Under the pieces are notes generated by a model. That model saw only the letters and a program-made list of their open reading frames with translations, did not search any database and had not been told where the DNA came from. Shown here piece after piece: positions 8,292 through 18,170 of a DNA stretch of 64,000 nucleotides (position 1 is its first letter; each line of letters begins with the position of its first letter). Position numbers and translations under genes: made by a program. The stretch comes from Nodosilinea foveolarum (GTDB lineage: Bacteria; Cyanobacteriota; Cyanobacteriia; Phormidesmidales; Phormidesmidaceae), in contig QBMC01000004.1 in the NCBI GenBank assembly GCA_003242035.1, positions 1-64,000 on the forward strand, read 5' to 3'.

Positions 8292-9257
8292 CTATCCCGC
8301 AGACTGTTTCAGCGCTTCGAGCACTTTGTCGTGAATTTCGCCGTTGCTAACGACAACGCCAGTAGTCGAGAGTCTGGCTGCTTTCGAAAAGTCCAGCTTT
8401 TTACCGTGCATGTCAGTAACGCGTCCGCCTGCTTCTTCTACAACAATTACGCCCGCCGCATGATCCCAAATTTTCTCCTGGTAGCCTGGATACTTGGGAG
8501 ACGGCAGACGCAAATAAAGCACTGCATTGCCTGAGGCGACTGCGCCATATTTGGCCTGAGAGTCCATCCGCATAGAATCGGCGGTGACACCTGCGGCTTT
8601 GGCGATCGCACCCTGCAAACCTTGATCACCATGCCCAGACTCCACGCTTTCGACAAAGCGAAAATGCTCAGCATCCGAAGAATCGGTGACCCTAATGGGT
8701 TCTGGACTGCCACCGTCCAAGGTTTGCATCGTCGCCCCTTCGCCGCGCACGGCTACGAACAATAGCCCGGTTTTATCGCCTAGCGTCAGCGCTGGGCAGG
8801 CTAGCACCCCAACTTTAATTTCGCCGTCTGCAATCAGCGCTAGCGCAACGGCGTATTGGTCTTTGCGCAAAAAGCCTTTGGTGCCGTCAATCGGGTCAAG
8901 CGTCCAGTAGCGGTCGGCGACTTCCCCGTTACCATGATCGATCCACTGGGCGACCTGTTCGGGTGTGGCATCGCCAGTGACCTGTTTTACGTAGTCTGTT
9001 ACCTGCTGTAACTGCTCCGCCATTTCAGGCGTTTTTAGCTCGCCCGCGTCTTCTTCGCCAACGACCGGATCGTGAGGAAAGGACTCGGCTAGCGCTTTAC
9101 AAACGACGGCCTGAGCGCCAAAGTCTGCGACCGTTACGGGAGACTTATCTTTTTTTTCGATAGCTTCTGGCACCATGGTTTGCCGGACTTGCTCGCACAC
9201 TTTAGCTGCCGCCATTGCCGCCGCGATCGCTATTTCCTTTTCCTGCTCAAACGCCAT
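8292..9257 (-). CDS. cysQ: 3'(2'),5'-bisphosphate nucleotidase, inositol monophosphatase superfamily
   Basis: Probably removes the 3'-phosphate from PAP/PAPS, relieving sulfur-assimilation and RNA-processing toxicity. The metal-binding motifs of the lithium-sensitive phosphatase fold are present: GEEDAG, LDPIDGTKGFLRKDQYAVAL and IWDHAAGVIVVEEAGG. DKSPVTVADFGAQA near the N-terminus is typical of the HAL2/SAL1 branch. The start at 9257 (MAFEQEKEIAIAAAM) is preferred over an in-frame ATG at 9278, because a clear GAGGAG lies 8 bases upstream of it. It is downstream of the PfkB gene on the same strand with a 126-base gap, and convergent with the LysR gene. Confidence 0.88.
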   Translation of the reverse strand: MAFEQEKEIAIAAAMAAAKVCEQVRQTMVPEAIEKKDKSPVTVADFGAQAVVCKALAESFPHDPVVGEEDAGELKTPEMAEQLQQVTDYVKQVTGDATPEQVAQWIDHGNGEVADRYWTLDPIDGTKGFLRKDQYAVALALIADGEIKVGVLACPALTLGDKTGLLFVAVRGEGATMQTLDGGSPEPIRVTDSSDAEHFRFVESVESGHGDQGLQGAIAKAAGVTADSMRMDSQAKYGAVASGNAVLYLRLPSPKYPGYQEKIWDHAAGVIVVEEAGGRVTDMHGKKLDFSKAARLSTTGVVVSNGEIHDKVLEALKQSAG

Positions 9258-9383
9258 CCGAATTCTCCTCAAAGTCAAAATAATGCTACAGGCAAGGGGC
9301 TACTCTTTCAGTGACCTGGCCCAAGCCCACCACAGTTTACTAGGCGATCGCCCTGCTTCCGGGGACGACTGCTGATGGCTTGC

Positions 9384-10292
9384 TTACAAATCACTCGCCG
9401 CCGCTTCGTCATCAGTCATGCGGTAAACCTGGGTCCAATCTCGAGTGCCCCAGTGTTGGCAGGCAAAAGACGCAACTCTGCTAGCCTTCAGCAGGGCTTC
9501 TTCGAAGGTATGGGTCAGATAAAAGTGGCAAAACGCGCCGTGAAAAATATCGCCAGCCCCCAGTGTGTCTACGGCTTTGATTTGAGGAACCTCTAGCGTT
9601 TTGCGCTCTGCTTCGTCTAGGTACTCGATGGGCTGATGGCCCCGAGTGATAGCGATTTGAGGAACGTCTAAATGGCTCAAGTAAGCGAAGACGCTATCTA
9701 GGGTCTGACAGTCGGGTGGCCAGAAATTAGCCGATGCAACTACGACATCGGCGATCGCTAGCACCGTCTCAAACTGGGGTTTCCAACTGCCTGCATCTAC
9801 CACGACCGGAATCTGTCTAGCTTTGGCCCACTGCGCAATCTGAGCACTGGCGGCCATTTGATGCCCGTCTATCAAAACGACGCTGACGCCTGCTAAAACA
9901 TCGGGTGACTGAGTAGCCTGAACCTGTAGATCTTTGACATCGCGGGCGATCACGGCGCGATCGCCCGTCTCCTTCGACACCACAATAGAAGAAACCGGCG
10001 GCGGCTCCATCCAATTTTCGTCCAGCTCGCAAAGGGTAACGCCCTGTCCGCGTAAATCCTTTCGTAGCAGCGTCGTTAGCGGATGTCCGCCAATCACCGA
10101 CAGGAGTGAAGCCTTATTTCGAGTCGAACCGCCTAGCTGAGCAAACGCAACCGCCGCATTCGTTGCAGGGCCACCCGCGACTAGCAAACTTTGGTCGGCA
10201 ACCACTTTTTCATTCGCGGCGGGCGGGTGGTCGGCCTGATAGAAACAATCGAGCGTGGTGAGTCCAACAAAAAGTCCGTGCTTTTTGGCCAT
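9384..10292 (-). CDS. PfkB-family carbohydrate/nucleoside kinase
   Basis: A ribokinase-fold sugar kinase of 302 residues. It shows the N-terminal VGLTTLDCF and AGGPATNAAVAFAQLG (PfkB signature 1 region) and the C-terminal signature DTLGAGDIFHGAF with the catalytic Asp and anion-hole glycines. The substrate cannot be read from sequence; ribokinase-, fructokinase- and adenosine-kinase-like activities are all possible. It diverges from rsmI across 110 bases and may be co-transcribed with the downstream cysQ-like gene. Confidence 0.85.
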   Translation of the reverse strand: MAKKHGLFVGLTTLDCFYQADHPPAANEKVVADQSLLVAGGPATNAAVAFAQLGGSTRNKASLLSVIGGHPLTTLLRKDLRGQGVTLCELDENWMEPPPVSSIVVSKETGDRAVIARDVKDLQVQATQSPDVLAGVSVVLIDGHQMAASAQIAQWAKARQIPVVVDAGSWKPQFETVLAIADVVVASANFWPPDCQTLDSVFAYLSHLDVPQIAITRGHQPIEYLDEAERKTLEVPQIKAVDTLGAGDIFHGAFCHFYLTHTFEEALLKASRVASFACQHWGTRDWTQVYRMTDDEAAASDL

Positions 10293-10402
10293 CGTGGTTT
10301 GTGCCTGCGTTTACGTCTGCCTGTGAGATCTCTACCCGCGAGATAGGCGAAAGAGCGATCGCTTGCTACGGTAGGATCTAAATTTCAATATAAAGCCTTG
10401 GG

Positions 10403-11335
10403 TTGCGGATGCCGGTGACAAATTTGACAATAGCGGCGGTGGAAGAAGATAGCTTTGCGTCCGGCATCCTTTATTTAGTGGGTACACCGATTGGCAACTT
10501 GGAGGATATGACCTTTCGAGCGGTTAGAGTGCTCAAAGAGGCAGACATGATTGCGGCTGAAGATACCCGGCATACGGGTAAGCTGCTTCAGCATTTTCAA
10601 ATTGAAACGCCGCAGATTAGCTACCACGACCACAATACGCAGCAGCGGATTCCTCAGCTAATTGAGCGGTTGCAAAAGGGAGCGGCGATCGCCCTAGTCA
10701 CCGACGCTGGAATGCCAGGAATCTCCGATCCGGGCTACGAATTGGTCTGTGCCTGTGTAGCTAAGCAAATTACGGTGGTGCCGATTCCAGGGCCTTCGGC
10801 GGTGGTGACAGCGATCGCGGCTGCGGGATTACCGTGCGATCGCTTTGTCTTCGAAGGCTTTTTGCCCAGCAAAGGCAAGTCTAGAAAAGAACGCATCGAA
10901 GCGCTACGCTCAGAGCCTCGCACCGTAGTTTTGTACGAAAGTCCTCACCGGCTGATCAAGACGCTGACAGAGCTAGGCGCGGTTCTCTCTTTGGCGCGTC
11001 CAATTACGCTAGCGAGGGAGCTGACAAAGCGGTATGAGGAGTTTTGGCGGGGGACGATTGGGGAGGCGCTGGCGCACTATGAGACTGTGGTGCCTAAAGG
11101 TGAGTTTACGGTGGCGATCGCCCCTACTCCGCAAACCGCTACTACTCTCTCAGAAGCTGAAATCATTACCGAGCTAAAAAATCTGATTGCTCAAGGCATC
11201 TCTCGAACAGAAGCCAGTAAAAGAATTGCACAACGCACTACGCTCTCTAAGCGCGACATCTATCAAATCTCGATAGAAGTAGATATCTATAGCGTTCTAC
11301 AAAACAAAAGCGGCAAAGAAGAACTGTTGGACTAA
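10403..11335 (+). CDS. rsmI: 16S rRNA (cytidine(1402)-2'-O)-methyltransferase
   Basis: Methylates the 2'-O of C1402 in the ribosomal decoding centre. The tetrapyrrole-methylase fold is recognisable from LYLVGTPIGNLEDMTFRA, AEDTRHTGKLL, VTDAGMPGISDPG, IPGPSAVVTAIAAAGLP and RFVFEGFLP. The C-terminal domain carries the usual TLARELTKRYEEFWRG motif and a helix-turn-helix-like tail. The 310-residue frame opens with TTG at 10403; an ATG at 10409 is an alternative and probably better start. It is divergent from the PfkB gene. Confidence 0.95.
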   Translation: MRMPVTNLTIAAVEEDSFASGILYLVGTPIGNLEDMTFRAVRVLKEADMIAAEDTRHTGKLLQHFQIETPQISYHDHNTQQRIPQLIERLQKGAAIALVTDAGMPGISDPGYELVCACVAKQITVVPIPGPSAVVTAIAAAGLPCDRFVFEGFLPSKGKSRKERIEALRSEPRTVVLYESPHRLIKTLTELGAVLSLARPITLARELTKRYEEFWRGTIGEALAHYETVVPKGEFTVAIAPTPQTATTLSEAEIITELKNLIAQGISRTEASKRIAQRTTLSKRDIYQISIEVDIYSVLQNKSGKEELLD

Positions 11336-11639
11336 ATAAACCTAGTTTTAGCTTCACTAACACTTAGAGATTCTGTAAACCATATGACTGACGTACCACT
11401 CATGGTGCGACTTTTGATTAGATTCGTAGAAGATACGACAGGTTAATCGCCACAACTTTCACATGAATCTTGTCAGACAATGCCAGGAGATCGACCCGCT
11501 TTCTTAATCCATACTTAGTCTCTGTCAGTTGCGAATTTCGTAAGATGATGTAGCCTTGTGCAGTTTGTCTTTACTACAGATTCCGAAAACCCGTTAAAAA
11601 AAACAAGTTTTAAGCATTTTTGGCTTTGCCTCAAACACT
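11336..11639. other. intergenic region, no gene seen
   Basis: About 304 bases between rsmI and the HAD gene. It has no convincing open frame and no strong hairpin. An A-rich stretch (TTAAAAAAAACAAGTTTTAA) near 11596-11612 lies just upstream of the HAD gene and may be part of its leader. I see nothing else there. Confidence 0.6.
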
Positions 11640-12383
11640 ATGACTCTCAGCGAAAAGACTCATCTGAACCTTATTAGCTCTCCTATGCAGGCAGTTGAAG
11701 CCATTCAGTTAGCAGTTGATAATCTGATTATTTTAGACTTTGACGAAACGCTGTTTTTGCGAAATTCTACTGAAGCATATTTAGATGCTATTTACCCGCG
11801 TCCGCTGGGTGCCGTTTACCTCCTGGCGGCTAAGCTCATTCGCCCCTGGCGGTGGTTACCCGCACATCTGAAAGCAGACACTCTTTCAAAGGATTGGTTG
11901 CTCGTTTTGGGGGCAACGCTGCTGTTTCCCTGGACGCTTTTGGTCTGGCGATTTAAGGCTAAACAACTGGCACAGGCGTATTGGAATCAGCCCTTAGTCG
12001 AGGCGATCGCTCGCAATCCCAAGGCGCGAATAGTGGTTGCCACCTTAGGATTTGACTGCGTGGTCAATCCGCTGCTGAAGCATTTGCCACCGGCGATCGC
12101 GCTAAAAGTCGAGCACGACGCCATTACCTGCCGCTTTTGGCAAGGCGCAGCAGATCGGGCTAAAGGCAAGCTAAAAATGGTATCCGCAGTCGTGGGAAAG
12201 ACTGCGCTGGCTGAAGCGGTGGTTGTGACGGATTCTTTGACCGATGCGCCTTTGCTAACGGCTGCGAAAACGCCTTGCCTAGTCGTGTGGCCAGATGCTA
12301 AGTATGTGCCCGCGATGGCAGAGTTTTTTGGAGCGATCGCGACGCTACGAGCAAAGGCTCAAAAGCCTAGTTGGATTGATTAA
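11640..12383 (+). CDS. HAD-superfamily hydrolase-like protein
   Basis: A 247-residue protein with HAD motif I as ILDFDETLFLRN near residue 30. A hydrophobic cap region follows (GAVYLLAAKLI; LLVLGATLLFPWTLLVW) and could be one or two membrane-associated helices. Motif II may be VVATLGFD, and motif IV lies at VVTDSLTDAPLL. HAD enzymes are usually phosphatases, and the substrate is unknown. The hydrophobic insertion resembles HAD domains linked to membrane-lipid or sugar-phosphate metabolism, but that is inference. An in-frame ATG at 11685 (MQAVEAIQ) is an alternative start. Confidence 0.7.
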   Translation: MTLSEKTHLNLISSPMQAVEAIQLAVDNLIILDFDETLFLRNSTEAYLDAIYPRPLGAVYLLAAKLIRPWRWLPAHLKADTLSKDWLLVLGATLLFPWTLLVWRFKAKQLAQAYWNQPLVEAIARNPKARIVVATLGFDCVVNPLLKHLPPAIALKVEHDAITCRFWQGAADRAKGKLKMVSAVVGKTALAEAVVVTDSLTDAPLLTAAKTPCLVVWPDAKYVPAMAEFFGAIATLRAKAQKPSWID

Positions 12384-12473
12384 AGTGTGCGTTCGATGCG
12401 ACCATGCGATCGCTGTGCATCGCTAACGCAATCATCATAGACGACAGTCACTGTAAGATTCACTCAAAACAAC

Positions 12474-12500
12474 TTGACAAAAAGTTCTCTTTTTGAGAAC
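12474..12500 (+). promoter_or_regulatory. promoter element with palindromic operator upstream of higBA
   Basis: TTGACA at 12474-12479 matches a -35 box. It is followed by the perfect inverted repeat GTTCTC-TTTTT-GAGAAC (12484-12500) and an AT-rich stretch (TATACATATTATAAAT) that can hold the -10. Type II antitoxins usually autorepress through palindromes in this position. This is therefore a likely HigA operator, inferred from position and symmetry. Confidence 0.55.
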
Positions 12501-12590
12501 ATATACATATTATAAATTGAGGTTCTGCTAGCGAATTCGTAAATTCTCAATGCAGATTTATAGGAAAAAATATGAACATCAAAATACTTT

Positions 12591-12893
12591 ATGCAAATCA
12601 TTTCGAGAAAGCAATTAAAGTCTTTTGCTACAAGTCATAGAGATGCTAGCCAAGCTCTAGACGATTGGTACAAATTAGCGAACTCCGCAAAGTGGCAAAA
12701 CTTTAGCGAACTTAGAGAAAAGATCGGAGGTGCAGACGTTGCTGGCAAGTTTACTATTTTCAACATCAAAGGAAATAAGTACCGTTTGATTGTCGATATA
12801 CAGTATCAGAAGCAACTAATCTACGTTAAATATGTTTTAACTCACGATGAATATGACAAAGATGAGTGGAAGCGCGACCCCTACTATAAATAG
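12591..12893 (+). CDS. higB: HigB-family type II toxin (mRNA interferase)
   Basis: A 100-residue protein that reads as a RelE-superfamily HigB toxin: IISRKQLKSF at the start, then AKWQNFSELREKI, GKFTIFNIKGNKYRLIVDI, and YVKYVLTHDEYDKDEWKRD. Members cleave mRNA on the ribosome. The start at 12591 fits the family N-terminus; an ATG at 12572 is in another frame and stops after about 22 codons. The toxin gene precedes and overlaps the antitoxin gene, the HigBA order. The local DNA is AT-rich and differs from its neighbours, consistent with acquisition. Confidence 0.88.
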   Translation: MQIISRKQLKSFATSHRDASQALDDWYKLANSAKWQNFSELREKIGGADVAGKFTIFNIKGNKYRLIVDIQYQKQLIYVKYVLTHDEYDKDEWKRDPYYK

Positions 12894-13284
12894 AGACTCC
12901 TATCGTGATGTGATTACGACCTACTTACCTTTGCCTATAAGGACAGAGGCAGATAATGAAAGGGCGCTCTCTCAGGTAGAGTGCTTGATGGGTCAAGACT
13001 CGCTAACTGCGGCTGAGGGGGACCTTTTAGACCTGCTAGTTCAACTGATTGAACATTTTGAGGAAGCGCACTACGCCTTTCCTCCTGAGATGCAAAGTAC
13101 GCCCCTGAGCATGCTTAAATTTCTAATGGAAAGCAACGATCTCAAGCAAGTAGACCTGATCGGCATTATCGGATCCAAAGGCGTTGTCTCAGAGGTCATC
13201 AACGGAAAAAGGGGACTTAGTAAAAAGATGGCGATCGCGCTAGGTGAACGGTTCAACGTTGATGCAGGCTTATTTTTAGCATGA
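12847..13284 (+). CDS. higA: HigA-family antitoxin with XRE helix-turn-helix
   Basis: A 145-residue antitoxin overlapping the end of higB by 47 bases. An in-frame ATG at 12862 (MSGSATPTI) would shorten the overlap, and neither start has a strong ribosome site. The C-terminal half has an XRE-type HTH (MLKFLMESNDLKQVDLIGII, SEVINGKRGLSKKMAIALG). The N-terminal half (SQVECLMGQDSLTAAEGDLL, ALIEHFEE-like helix) is the usual HigA dimer/toxin-binding region. It should neutralise HigB and repress the operon through the palindrome at 12484-12500. Confidence 0.87.
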   Translation: MNMTKMSGSATPTINRDSYRDVITTYLPLPIRTEADNERALSQVECLMGQDSLTAAEGDLLDLLVQLIEHFEEAHYAFPPEMQSTPLSMLKFLMESNDLKQVDLIGIIGSKGVVSEVINGKRGLSKKMAIALGERFNVDAGLFLA

Positions 13285-13431
13285 ACAGTTCCTTATAAAA
13301 AGCATGAACCTTTCCATTTCTTCTGCACAAACGACATTTTCCGAAAGCGCCGCTACGGTCTAGATGCCTCGTTCTAGGTGGACGAATATTCGGTGACTCA
13401 CTCAGCAGTTTCGTACGAAATGCAAAAACCC

Positions 13432-13462
13432 AAATAAAAAAGCAGAGCTAATACCCTGCTTT
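13432..13462 (-). terminator. Rho-independent terminator of the ATP synthase operon
   Basis: On the minus strand AAAGCAG and CTGCTTT (13439-13445 and 13456-13462) form a 7-bp stem around a 10-base loop, followed by TTTTTATTT. It lies about 34 bases after the atpC stop codon. Confidence 0.65.
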
Positions 13463-13495
13463 CCTATCGAAACCATCACAAATTCGGTCTGAGAG

Positions 13496-14449
13496 TTAGC
13501 CTAGAGCGGCTGCACCACCCACCACTTCCAAAATCTCCTGAGTAATCGCGGCCTGACGCGCTTTGTTGTAAGACAACGTTAGCGACTTCATCAGGTCTTT
13601 GGCGTTTTCGCTGGCGCTGTTCATTGCGGTCATTCGAGACGCGAGTTCGCTAGCTGCCGACTCCTGCATGGCTCTCAAAATTTGGTTGTTGAGATACAGC
13701 GGAAGCAGAGCGTCGAGAATCTGAGCCGGGTCTTGCTCAAAGAGCATGTCCTTAGGAAATTCGGTCATGGCAGCTTCGGGAGCGGCTTCACGCTCAACGG
13801 CCAAACGACCATCGCGGCTAGTGAGACGGAAAATCTCGTCGTCTTGCGCTTCCAAACCTTGAGGGTCTAAAGGCAACAAGGTTTGAGTGACCGGCTTATT
13901 GCTAACCAATGACAAAAAGCGGGTGTAAACTAGCTCGACTCTATCCACAGATTCCGAAAGGAACAAAGACAGTAGTTCGTCGGCAATAGTAGTGGCTTCG
14001 TCCGCTGTAGGAATTTGCTCTAAACCCGTGTATTTCGCTGCGACAGGTGCGCTGCGACGCTCAAAGTACTGGATAGCTTTGCGTCCGACTAGGACGTAAG
14101 TATATTCGAGACCTTCGGCCTGTAGCTCTTTGGCTCGGTTTTCAGCGCGGCGAATGACGTTGGCGTTATAGCCACCACATAGACCGCGATCGCCTGACAC
14201 CACTAACAGCGCTACTTTCTGCGCGTCTCGCTGCTGCAACAGCGGCAGGTCGGTTGTATCTTCAAACTTCAAGCGGCTTTGCAACCCGTAAAGCACCTGA
14301 GCCAAACGGTCAGCAAAGGGGCGAGTCGCATTGACCTGAGCCTGCGCGCGGCGTACCTTTGCAGCGGCTACCAGGCGCATTGCTTCCGTAATTTTTCGCG
14401 TGTTTTTGACCGACTGGATGCGATTGCGAATCTGTTTTAAATTTGCCAT
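13496..14449 (-). CDS. atpC: ATP synthase F1 subunit gamma
   Basis: The central rotor shaft of F1, named atpC in cyanobacteria and atpG in E. coli. It starts [20 protein letters not shown] and ends with the conserved helix [19 protein letters not shown], the coiled-coil that enters the alpha3beta3 barrel. At 317 residues it includes the cyanobacterial/chloroplast insertion in the middle (about residues 195-235), which inhibits ATP hydrolysis. The disulfide-forming cysteine pair of the plant chloroplast protein is not visible in that insertion. It is the last gene of the operon; beta and epsilon subunits are not in this window, as is usual for cyanobacteria. Confidence 0.97.
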   Translation of the reverse strand: MANLKQIRNRIQSVKNTRKITEAMRLVAAAKVRRAQAQVNATRPFADRLAQVLYGLQSRLKFEDTTDLPLLQQRDAQKVALLVVSGDRGLCGGYNANVIRRAENRAKELQAEGLEYTYVLVGRKAIQYFERRSAPVAAKYTGLEQIPTADEATTIADELLSLFLSESVDRVELVYTRFLSLVSNKPVTQTLLPLDPQGLEAQDDEIFRLTSRDGRLAVEREAAPEAAMTEFPKDMLFEQDPAQILDALLPLYLNNQILRAMQESAASELASRMTAMNSASENAKDLMKSLTLSYNKARQAAITQEILEVVGGAAALG

Positions 14450-14518
14450 AATTGGGTTCCTCTTCAGGCCACCAGCAATATCCTAATGATATTTCCAACG
14501 GCCCTAGATAATCATCTC

Positions 14519-16033
14519 CTACGCAGCTTTGAACGCCTGTTTGCTCTCACTAATTGCTTCTTCCAACAGCTTAGTCGCGTCGTCAGTTAGCTTTTGAGTG
14601 TTGTTAATCTCATCTACAAACGCTTTCTTGCTGGTGTTGATGTAGCCAATTAGCTCCTCAACGTAGTCAGCAACTTTATCAACTTCAATGTCGTCGAGCT
14701 TACCGTTGATACCCGCGTAGATAACCGCTACCTGCTCGGGCAAAGAGCGAGGAGAATACTGCTTTTGCTTTAGAATCTCGCGCAAGCGCTGACCGCGAGC
14801 AAGCTGGGCCTGCGTCGCTGGGTCTAAGTCAGAAGCAAACTGAGCAAACGCCTGAAGCTCGTCGAACTGGGCCAGCTCCAGCTTCACCTTACCCGCCACT
14901 TTCTTAATGGCCTTGGTTTGCGCCGCAGAGCCTACTCGGGATACCGAGATACCCGCGTTAATCGCAGGGCGCAGACCAGAGTTGAACAGGTCGGAAGAGA
15001 GGAAGATTTGACCGTCAGTAATCGAAATCACGTTGGTAGGGATGTAAGCCGATACGTCGCCTGCTTGGGTTTCAATAATCGGTAGCGCGGTCATGCTGCC
15101 TTCGCCCAATTCAGGACTGAGTTTAGCGGCCCGCTCTAGCAAACGCGAGTGGAGATAGAACACGTCGCCAGGATAAGCTTCGCGACCGGGCGGACGCTTG
15201 AGCAGCAAGGACATCTGACGATAAGCCTGAGCCTGCTTGGTCAAGTCATCATAGATAACCAGTGTCGCTCTGCCTTTATACATGAAGTACTCAGCGATTG
15301 AAGCGCCCGTGTAAGGAGCTAAGTACTGAAGGGCAGCAGGATAGTTAGCGTTTGCAGCAACGACAACGGTATAGTCCATTGCACCGCGCTCTTCTAGAAC
15401 GCCAATTACTTGAGCAACAGAAGATGCTTTTTGACCAATGGCGACATAGACGCAAACAACGTCCTGGCCTGCCTGGTTAAGAATGGTGTCGATGGCGATC
15501 GCAGTCTTACCCGTCTGACGGTCGCCAATAATTAGCTCGCGCTGACCGCGACCGACCGGAATCATCGCGTCAATCGCGGTAATACCCGTCTGCAAAGGCT
15601 CGTATACCGATTTCCGGTCAATAATGCCAGGCGCAGGAGACTCAATCAGGCGAGTTTCGCTCGTGTTGATTTCGCCCTTCCCATCGAGGGGTTCGCCCAG
15701 CGTATTTACTACGCGGCCCAACATCGCATCGCCCACGGGGACAGCCGCAATCTTGCCGGTAGACTTTACCGTGCTGCCTTCTTGAATGCCTATGCCTGTA
15801 CCCATTAGTACCGCACCGACGTTATCTTCTTCCAGGTTCAGTGCAATGCCTGTCGTGCCATCGTCGAACTCAAGAAGTTCGCCAGCCATCGTGTTGTCCA
15901 GGCCATAGATGCGGGCGATGCCGTCACCAATTTGGAGAACCGTACCAACGCTGTCCGCTTTTACTTCCTGGTCATACTGTTCTATCTGCTGCTGAATAAT
16001 GCTGCTAATTTCATCTGGCTTGATGCTAACCAT
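14519..16033 (-). CDS. atpA: ATP synthase F1 subunit alpha
   Basis: The non-catalytic nucleotide-binding subunit of F1, 504 residues. It starts [20 protein letters not shown], which matches cyanobacterial AtpA. The P-loop [11 protein letters not shown], the [14 protein letters not shown] segment, the ATP-synthase alpha/beta signature in [14 protein letters not shown], and the arginine-finger region ([10 protein letters not shown]) are all present. It lies between atpD and atpC in the operon. Confidence 0.98.
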   Translation of the reverse strand: MVSIKPDEISSIIQQQIEQYDQEVKADSVGTVLQIGDGIARIYGLDNTMAGELLEFDDGTTGIALNLEEDNVGAVLMGTGIGIQEGSTVKSTGKIAAVPVGDAMLGRVVNTLGEPLDGKGEINTSETRLIESPAPGIIDRKSVYEPLQTGITAIDAMIPVGRGQRELIIGDRQTGKTAIAIDTILNQAGQDVVCVYVAIGQKASSVAQVIGVLEERGAMDYTVVVAANANYPAALQYLAPYTGASIAEYFMYKGRATLVIYDDLTKQAQAYRQMSLLLKRPPGREAYPGDVFYLHSRLLERAAKLSPELGEGSMTALPIIETQAGDVSAYIPTNVISITDGQIFLSSDLFNSGLRPAINAGISVSRVGSAAQTKAIKKVAGKVKLELAQFDELQAFAQFASDLDPATQAQLARGQRLREILKQKQYSPRSLPEQVAVIYAGINGKLDDIEVDKVADYVEELIGYINTSKKAFVDEINNTQKLTDDATKLLEEAISESKQAFKAA

Positions 16034-16117
16034 GAGGACTCGTACTCACTACCGATATAAACTACAAAAACTTTTAAATGCTCGTTCGTTAAACACTCGT
16101 AAAACAAGAGACGAGGC

Positions 16118-16666
16118 TTAAGACACGCCGAGCTGTAACCCAATGCGGCGAAGCTGTCCGCGAATGCTGGCGTCCAATACCTTAGAGCCAATTTTAACGA
16201 TCACCCCACCAATCAAATCAGGATCGACCGTTGAGGCTAGCTCAACGGACTTCGCCTCAGTCATGTTCTGAACTTTTTGGCGCACCGTTTCTTTTTGCTC
16301 GTCGCTCAGCTCAACGGCGGAAATCACCTCAGCTAGCACCGTCTGCTTCAGCTCGCGCACCAAAGCCTGAAACGATTCAAAGATAGGCTGAACTAGCGCA
16401 ATGCGGCCTTTGTCTACCAGCAGCATCATAAAGTTCTTCATCTGCGGGTTGGCATCGTCGCCTAGCACCTTGTTAATGACGCCTCTTTTCGCTTCTTTGT
16501 CAGCAATCGGATTTGCGAGAAAAGCAGAGAGTTCGTCCGATCCTTTCAACAGGTTCAAGAAGTCGCCTGCTGTCTGACTCAGCTCGTCAACGCTGTTTTT
16601 TGACTGGGCAATAGACAGAAGTGCTTGCGCATAGGGAGCCGCAACCTCTGAAGTAGCAATACTCAT
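16118..16666 (-). CDS. atpD: ATP synthase F1 subunit delta
   Basis: The peripheral-stalk cap that ties the b/b' stalk to the top of F1 (called atpH in E. coli naming). It has 182 residues. The N-terminal helical domain begins near EVAAPYAQALLSIAQ, and the C-terminal conserved stretch is VDPDLIGGVIVKIGSKVLD followed by SIRGQLRRIGLQL. It is 11 bases downstream of atpF and 84 bases upstream of atpA in the same operon. Confidence 0.95.
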   Translation of the reverse strand: MSIATSEVAAPYAQALLSIAQSKNSVDELSQTAGDFLNLLKGSDELSAFLANPIADKEAKRGVINKVLGDDANPQMKNFMMLLVDKGRIALVQPIFESFQALVRELKQTVLAEVISAVELSDEQKETVRQKVQNMTEAKSVELASTVDPDLIGGVIVKIGSKVLDASIRGQLRRIGLQLGVS

Positions 16667-16677
16667 TGATAACTCTC

Positions 16678-17202
16678 CTAATCCTTTAGCTGGGCGATGC
16701 TTTGGTCAATTAGCTGGGACTGCTTGCCGTCGTTAAGGACTTGGGGTAGGCGCGATCGCACTTTCTCCATAGCCATTTCAGACACGCGCCGACGCAATTC
16801 CTGCATTACCTTCTCTTGCTGAGAGGTTAAATCTTGAGCCGCAGATGCCTTCAGGCGCTCCACGTCTTTTGCCGACTGATCCAACACTGCTTGACGAGCC
16901 ACTTCTGCATTGGTCTTCGCGTCTGCCCTGATTTTCTCTGCTTCTTTTTTAGCCATTTGCAGCTTTTGCTGTTGCTCAGCCAAAGAAGACGCAGCCTTTT
17001 TCTGCCGCGCCTCCGCCTCTGTAATTGCTTTTTCAATCGCCTCACGACGCTCCTGGAGCTTACTGCCCAAAAAGTCGCGACCGAAGTAAAAAAGGACGCC
17101 AATAATGATGATCAGGTTAATCAGGTTCGTTTCGAGAATGTCGAAATTCAACCCAAATCCTTTTGTTTCAGAGGCCAGCAGCCCCAACGCTTCCGTGAAC
17201 AC
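16678..17202 (-). CDS. atpF: ATP synthase Fo subunit b
   Basis: A peripheral-stalk subunit of 174 residues. One N-terminal membrane segment ([20 protein letters not shown]) is followed by a long Lys/Glu/Ala/Gln-rich coiled coil (about residues 55-160). The F(V)LG-L-R start of the stalk, [13 protein letters not shown], is typical. It pairs with b' to form a heterodimeric stalk in phototrophs. Confidence 0.95.
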   Translation of the reverse strand: MFTEALGLLASETKGFGLNFDILETNLINLIIIIGVLFYFGRDFLGSKLQERREAIEKAITEAEARQKKAASSLAEQQQKLQMAKKEAEKIRADAKTNAEVARQAVLDQSAKDVERLKASAAQDLTSQQEKVMQELRRRVSEMAMEKVRSRLPQVLNDGKQSQLIDQSIAQLKD

Positions 17203-17244
17203 TTTCGATACCTATACTGCTTCGTCTCTTGCCTTGTCTTGGTG

Positions 17245-17733
17245 TTAGGCCACTGAACCCAGCAGCTTGCCTAGAATCTGATCGCTCAAAGAATCAACTT
17301 TCTGCTCAAGCTGGCTCATCGCCGCTGCTTTTTGCTCGTCTAATTCTTTCTGCACCTGTTCGCGCTGAGCGGCAGCCTCTTGTTGAGCATCCGCCTGTTT
17401 TTGAGACGCAATTTGCTGAGCTTCGGCCTGAGCCTGCTCAATTACGCTACGCGCTGCCTTGCGGGTATCCGCCAAAGACTGCTCGTACTCAGTAGCCAGC
17501 TTCTCAGCTTTTGCCAAACGCTCCTGGGCATTTGCTTTGGTGCTTCTAACGTAAGCGTCGCGCTCGTCGATAGCATTCCCCAAAGGCTTATAAAAGATGG
17601 CATTGAGCACAGCCATCAAGATCAAAAACTGAATGGCCATCAAAGGCAGCGTGGCATCTAGGTCAAATAACCCGCCCGCTTCTTCGGTCGCTTCTACAGC
17701 TTCAACCGCTAGTAATGTCAGTCCCGTCCACAT
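17245..17733 (-). CDS. atpG: ATP synthase Fo subunit b' (b2)
   Basis: A second, diverged b subunit, 162 residues, found in photosynthetic bacteria and chloroplasts (AtpII). The N-terminal membrane helix is [20 protein letters not shown] followed by [14 protein letters not shown], and a highly charged coiled coil runs to the C-terminus. The adjacent atpF/atpG pair marks this as a phototroph-type operon. The acidic N-terminus ([19 protein letters not shown]) is characteristic of b'. Confidence 0.95.
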   Translation of the reverse strand: MWTGLTLLAVEAVEATEEAGGLFDLDATLPLMAIQFLILMAVLNAIFYKPLGNAIDERDAYVRSTKANAQERLAKAEKLATEYEQSLADTRKAARSVIEQAQAEAQQIASQKQADAQQEAAAQREQVQKELDEQKAAAMSQLEQKVDSLSDQILGKLLGSVA

Positions 17734-17828
17734 GATGTTTCTCTTAAATCTTGTTATTAACGCCTATTAACGCTCATCTGCACAGCGAAGTGGGGCCAAA
17801 GAACATGTCCTTAGCCCCACACTAGGCG

Positions 17829-18104
<276 letters not shown>

Positions 18105-18170
18105 TCAAAGCTCTTCAGAAAACGTGGCTGTCTTAAATCAGCCGGATTAACTGAGAGCAAATAAGAGTGA

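Noticed and set aside
12572-12637. Upstream ATG (MNIKILYANHF) before higB
   Set aside because: It is in a different frame from higB and stops after about 22 codons. It does not match the HigB N-terminus, which begins at 12591.
16834-17256. 140-residue plus-strand frame rich in Leu, Arg and Cys
   Set aside because: It is the reverse reading of the coiled-coil region of atpF and has no protein-like features.
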